From Bugula neritina (Eukaryota > Bryozoa > Gymnolaemata > Cheilostomatida > Bugulidae), in NCBI GenBank assembly GCA_964035545.1, contig OZ037770.1, positions 11,832,463-11,896,462 of the forward strand: a DNA stretch of 64,000 nt, read 5' to 3'. The notes below the pieces were generated by a model, which was given only the letters and a program-made list of their open reading frames with translations, made no database searches and was not told the DNA's origin. Both the position numbers and the translations under genes were made by a program. This document shows positions 59,454-64,000 of the stretch, in pieces. Every line of letters starts with the position of its first letter. Position 1 is the first letter of the stretch.

Positions 59454-62400
59454 ATGAAGGGTGAAGTAGAAGTACAAAACAACAGGAATAGCCTGTGGTC
59501 TATTGGAATCGCAGTATTTGTGTTCCTTACCACATTTATCTGTGCAGTTGTCTTCTCTATCTACATCCTCAACAGAATTGATGCAGTTGAGAAAGAGGTG
59601 ATTACGGCATTTATGTTCTAGTCTTAATTTCTTAACCATTTAAAATATTCTAAAAAACATATTTTGAATTTATTTAAAGCAGCTTTTACTAGACTTTATA
59701 ACTGAAATTTTATAGTCACCTTACAAAATATTGCATAAAATATTTCATTTAAGTAGTAGATAATATAACAGCGTGTCTGTTTTAGATTGTAACCGTAAAA
59801 ATTGCAAAAGGAATAACTGGATCAGAACTTATTGAGGTAAGCATCTATATTATTATATAATGTACCATATAAATAATATAAGCTCTTACACATTTTTTAA
59901 TATAACTTGAAAACTACCTAATGTACTTAAAACTCACTTAGATATTGTAATACTTTAATGCGTGGGTAATAATTTATTGTAATATGAGAGTGATTCATTT
60001 AAAATAAAACTTGTCTATTCATTTTTATAATTATAGCATTTATACTTTAATTTACTAGACCAACACCAGAGTGAAAAGAAGCGCATCCGGATGGGGCTGT
60101 CAGACCACTTGCCCAGTCGGTCCCCCTGGACCAGCTGGCCCAAGAGGACCACAAGGGCCAAGTGCTAATGCCTGGGTTGGCAAACCAATCCCAGGTAAAT
60201 ACAAACCTAATATATTAAATTAACCAACTTTAAAATGCTGAAAGCAATAACTATTTTAAAATCTTTTTTTATAATCCTTACAGTATATTTTTGATTTGAA
60301 TTTTTTATGCTGCTGCCAATTTTAAATATTTTAAATATTTTCTGCAATAATACTAAAATATGCATGATTTTTTAAAAACACAATTAAATACGAATTTTTT
60401 GCCATAATTTTAAACTACAGATATGCTTCATTTAGAATGTTGGGGCAGAGAAATCAACTTAGGTTCTCATGTCAGCATATAGATAAATGTTGTAATAATT
60501 AATGGGAATGTACTCGATGTGAATTAATAATATATTGAAATACAACAAACGCATGCCAATTCAATTTGCAAAGAATAAATTATTTTTTGTGGTCAAAATA
60601 ATATGATAAAATCACTTCCCACATTTCCCATTGTTTGCTAGATTAATGTGATTAAGGGCATGGCATCTAATTAAAGAGTGTCTCTCACTAAATGTGAACT
60701 TTGTTTTAATAGGACCAGTAGGACCCAAGGGAGACAGAGGACTGCCAGGTCCACATGGACCAGTTGGTGTTATGGGCCAAAAGGGTCAACGTGGAGCTGA
60801 TGGCATGGGAGCACCTGGCCGACCCGGTGATAAGGGAGACCGTGGTCTACCCGGAACACCAGGATATGGTAGTGTTGGAGAGAAGGGAGACAAAGGACCA
60901 CGAGGATACTCAGGTAAAATAAGTCTTTTGATAGAATTTAAATAATGCCTATTAACATATTGCAGTGATATAAACAGTGTTACATTTTGCTAAAATAATT
61001 TCTTTATGGTGCATACTTAGTGAAGGGTTCTTTGGTATCATTTCAGGTCGTGATGGAGTTCCAGGAGCCAAGGGAGATAGAGGTGCACCATCTAAGATTC
61101 CCGGTGCACCAGGAGGTGAAGGACCAAAGGGTGACCGTGGTCCTGCTGGAAAACCTGGCTACCCAGGAGCCAAAGGTGAGCCAGGCACACCTGGTTATGG
61201 AGGCCCTGGAGCTAAGGGAGATGCCGGAAAACCTGGAGTTCCAGGCCGTGATGGTCCCAAAGGAGATAGAGGTCCTGCTCATATTGGAGCAAAGGGTCAC
61301 CCTGGTAAAGATGGCATTCCCGGATACCCAGGAGCTAAAGGTGAGCCAGGATATGGTGGACCTGGACCAAAGGGAGACCGTGGTGCTCCAGGATATGCTG
61401 GTGCCCCAGGTGTTGGCGTAAAGGGAGATATTGGCCCCGCTGGTGCTCCTGGACCTAAGGGAGATAGAGGTGGTTCATACAGAGGTCCTCCAGGACCAGC
61501 TGGAGAGAAGGGAGACAGAGGATACAATGGTGCACCCGGAATGAAGGGACCAGCTGGATACCCAGGACCAAAGGGAGAGCCAGGCAAGGATGGATATGGA
61601 GCACCAGGTGCTAAGGGAGATAAGGGACCACGTGGATATCCAGGTAAAGCAGGAGTTGGACTACCCGGTGCCAAGGGAGACCGCGGATACAATGGACTGC
61701 CAGGTGGACCAGGACCTAAGGGAGATAGAGGAGCACCAGGACATGGAAGCAATGTTCCAGGACCCAAGGGTGACAGAGGATACCCAGGCCCAATTGGCAA
61801 ACCAGGATACCCCGGAGCTAAGGGAGAACCAGGCGATGCTGGAGTTCCAGGCTATGTGAGTAGTATTTAAAATCAGTAGTTTCTGAAGCTATTTTAATGT
61901 TTCATTACTCAGCTTGTAAATATGATGATGTTACAATGATATGAATATGTGATGTGATGATAAATTCCCTTTTTAGGGAGCACCAGGAGAGAAGGGAGAA
62001 CCAGGAAAGCCAGGATACAGAGGACCACCTGGACCAGCAGGAGAACCAGGTGTAGGACTCCCAGGAGCTAAGGGAGATCGCGGATATCCAGGAAGAACTG
62101 GCCCACAAGGACCCAAGGGACATCCAGGATATGGAGCACCAGGTATGCATCTAAAGTACCACTACATTTTCCAAGTTGAACAATTCTATTGAAAATTGAA
62201 AGCTATATATTCTATGTGAAAATAATAACAATGTTTATGTGTCTAAACTTGTAGGCCCACAAGGACCCCCAGGACCAAAGGGACCAGCAGGATACGGTGC
62301 CAAAGGAGAGCCAGGTGTACCAGGATATGGCCGACCTGGAGCTAAAGGTTAGTTAAATACTCTCACAACTTTTCATCAACATCATGTTCCATAGGAAGAC

Positions 62401-62567
62401 ATAAAACAATTACTTATTTAGTGCACATAAGTATCTCTGTAAACCTTTTGTTATGTACGTCTCTCTAACACGGGCTTTGATTTTCAGGTCATCCCGGACC
62501 ACCAGGACCACCAGGCCACCCCGGCCCAGCTGGAGAGCCAGGAGCATCTAGCTCATGGAGCGGTTAA
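59454..62567 (+). CDS. Membrane-anchored cuticle-type collagen C (8 coding exons, 559 aa)
   Basis: Exons with consistent phases: 59454-59597, 59786-59836, 60059-60194, 60713-60913, 61047-61855, 61977-62142, 62255-62347, 62488-62567. The protein starts [15 protein letters not shown]; a membrane helix spans about residues 14-38, followed by [13 protein letters not shown]. The 17-residue second exon ([17 protein letters not shown]) replaces the [10 protein letters not shown] segment of A and B. An R-V-K-R furin-type site ends at residue 72 and Cys-x3-Cys follows (79, 83). The helix is longer in uninterrupted Gly-X-Y, with very frequent GxKGDRG and GYPG/GYG triplets, richer in proline and tyrosine than A or B. 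The C-terminus is GASSSWSG. One 809-nt exon covers what is split into five exons in B. It is a more distant paralog of A and B with the same topology. Confidence 0.93.
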
Positions 62568-62821
62568 TCTCGTCACACAGTAGAACTACCCAGTTGAATG
62601 TACAAAATCACAGTCTACACCTGAACACATCAGAGTCATGTATAATGATAAGCAATGGCACCATCTCATTTTCTGCTTTGAAAACTGTCTCTGCTATCCG
62701 CATGATAATTACTTATTAAACTCTTGAACAGGATTGTGGCATATATTTTGCATATTCAACTTGGTATGGTTTAAGTTTTATGTGCACCAAGCGCTAACAT
62801 TATAAAAACACAAAAGTGACC

Positions 62822-62827
62822 AATAAA
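62822..62827 (+). terminator. Collagen C polyadenylation signal (AATAAA)
   Basis: GACCAATAAATATG lies 255 bp after the stop codon and is followed by a T/GT-rich stretch. Confidence 0.6.
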
Positions 62828-63778
62828 TATGAATTTTTGCTCATTTTTTTAAGAGTGTCTTGAATATTTATTGGCTTGGGCTGGTTTCACAATTATAAGT
62901 TGACTTGAAAATATACATTTGATTATTGCTGACAGTTGAACTAGTTTAGTTGCAATGAGTTGCTGGACATCAATTCTTTGCTCTGTTTTTTTAGGTTTTA
63001 CATCTTAATGGTTACTCGAGATATAATTTTTTACAAGTTGTTGAATATGTTGTTGTTTACAATCAACTTTATAATAAAACAATTAATGTTTTATGGAGCT
63101 CGACATCTTGTCTGTCATCTTGTCTACATATAACAATAATAACTTATTAAAACTAGAAAGTAATTATTTAGCAAAGAAGAACATTATAAATTCATCGAAG
63201 CTACCATGACAAGCAATATGTGGATATAAATATTTTGTCAAAATTTTCAAAATTGTTTTCCAGCAAATTTTAGAAGATACATATATCAAAATATGCTATT
63301 TGGCAGCAAATTGACTTCATTGAATCAATTTGAAAATAGAAATTACTGAAACTAAATGGCATAATAAAAGAAAAATATTACTTAGCTGCCAAAATTAAGA
63401 CTAAGCACCAATAAAACTATATTGAAACTAAAATATTTTAGATTAATTGACATTGTGGATGGGAATTGAAAGTATTGACAGGAAATAAATCAGCAATGAT
63501 GGCTATCGTGGTGTCACAATATTAATATATCACGTATATACAGCATGGCACATGTAGCCATATTGTGATATTGTATAGATATTTAACAAACTCATGACTA
63601 CAAATTCTTATGCAAATGTTCTGAATTAGTTAGTCTTATTGTGGAATATTATGTATAATCTAATTGTAAGGGTCAGTTTGTTGTGCAAATTTTATTATAC
63701 AAATTCCAAGACCAGTTTTAGACTGCAGTATGTGTGATGTTTTTATAATGAGCTGCTAGAAGAATAAAATCATGCTTT

Positions 63779-63781
<3 letters not shown>
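62828..63781. other. Intergenic sequence, nothing recognised
   Basis: AT-rich without supported genes. Confidence 0.5.
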
Positions 63782-63866
<85 letters not shown>

Positions 63867-63898
63867 TATATTTATATATATATATTTATATATATATA
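63782..63898. repeat. (TA)n microsatellite
   Basis: A long TA tract, with variants such as TATATTTATATATA at its right end. Confidence 0.97.
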
Positions 63899-64000
63899 CT
63901 TTGTAGATACAAAAATTTAAACCAATCTACTATAAAGCTAATTGATGTTTGTCAAAATGAAAAACTAACTGCATTGGTTGACTTAAAAAATTCTGTGTGT

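Noticed and set aside
59415-59639. Minus-strand open frame over the first coding exon of collagen C
   Set aside because: It is the shadow of the membrane-anchor exon, which has a conserved architecture and splice donor.
61297-61800. Long proline/serine-rich open frame on the minus strand
   Set aside because: It is the complement of the Gly-X-Y coding exon of collagen C; GGA-CCN triplets read backwards give Pro/Ser/Gly-rich open frames.
1-64000. CRISPR arrays, bacterial operons, rRNA genes
   Set aside because: None seen; intron-bearing genes and animal repeats show that this is eukaryotic DNA.

Overview
This is animal (invertebrate) nuclear DNA. It is strongly AT-rich, its genes are split by GT-AG introns, it has AATAAA polyadenylation signals and TATA boxes, and it carries tRNA-derived SINEs, a LINE fragment, DNA-transposon remnants and (TA)n microsatellites. 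The phylum cannot be fixed from the sequence. A cuticle-type collagen cluster and a ciliary/xenopsin- or tetraopsin-like opsin end both fit a soft-bodied or cuticle-bearing invertebrate, but neither is diagnostic.

Layout. 0.57-2.13 kb: the last three exons of an opsin gene (+), which enters from the left edge. A degenerate ~31-bp minisatellite lies directly after its stop codon. 3.8-24.4 kb: a repeat-dominated stretch with an inverted pair of dispersed repeats, a decayed LINE C-terminus, a tRNA-derived SINE, a segment bounded by inverted low-complexity arms that contains exon-like sequence and a poly(A) signal, and a 3.27-kb terminal-inverted-repeat transposon with a broken PIN/XPG-like ORF. 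24.7-31.9 kb: collagen gene A (+, 12 coding exons, 572 aa). 35.6-39.6 kb: collagen gene B (-, 12 coding exons, 547 aa), convergent with A and its close paralog. 40-59 kb: mostly non-coding, with a near-perfect 60-bp palindrome, a second hairpin, tRNA-like fragments, a second SINE with clean target-site duplications, a (TA)n tract and a Harbinger-like MITE. 59.1-62.9 kb: collagen gene C (+, 8 coding exons, 559 aa). 62.9-64 kb: non-coding, with another (TA)n tract.

The three collagens share one plan: a short N-terminal tail, one membrane-spanning segment, an R-X-K-R furin-type site, a CX3C pair, one long Gly-X-Y domain and a tiny C-terminal tail with a tryptophan. This resembles nematode cuticle collagens and also the vertebrate type II membrane collagens (XIII/XXIII/XXV). 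All three promoters carry the same GC-rich element (AAGGCGGAGC), so they look co-regulated. From the first Gly-X-Y exon to the penultimate exon, B and C have exactly the same coding length (1269 nt) despite different intron layouts; A has 1275 nt. This cluster of secreted or shed membrane collagens with a shared promoter code is the most notable system in the window.
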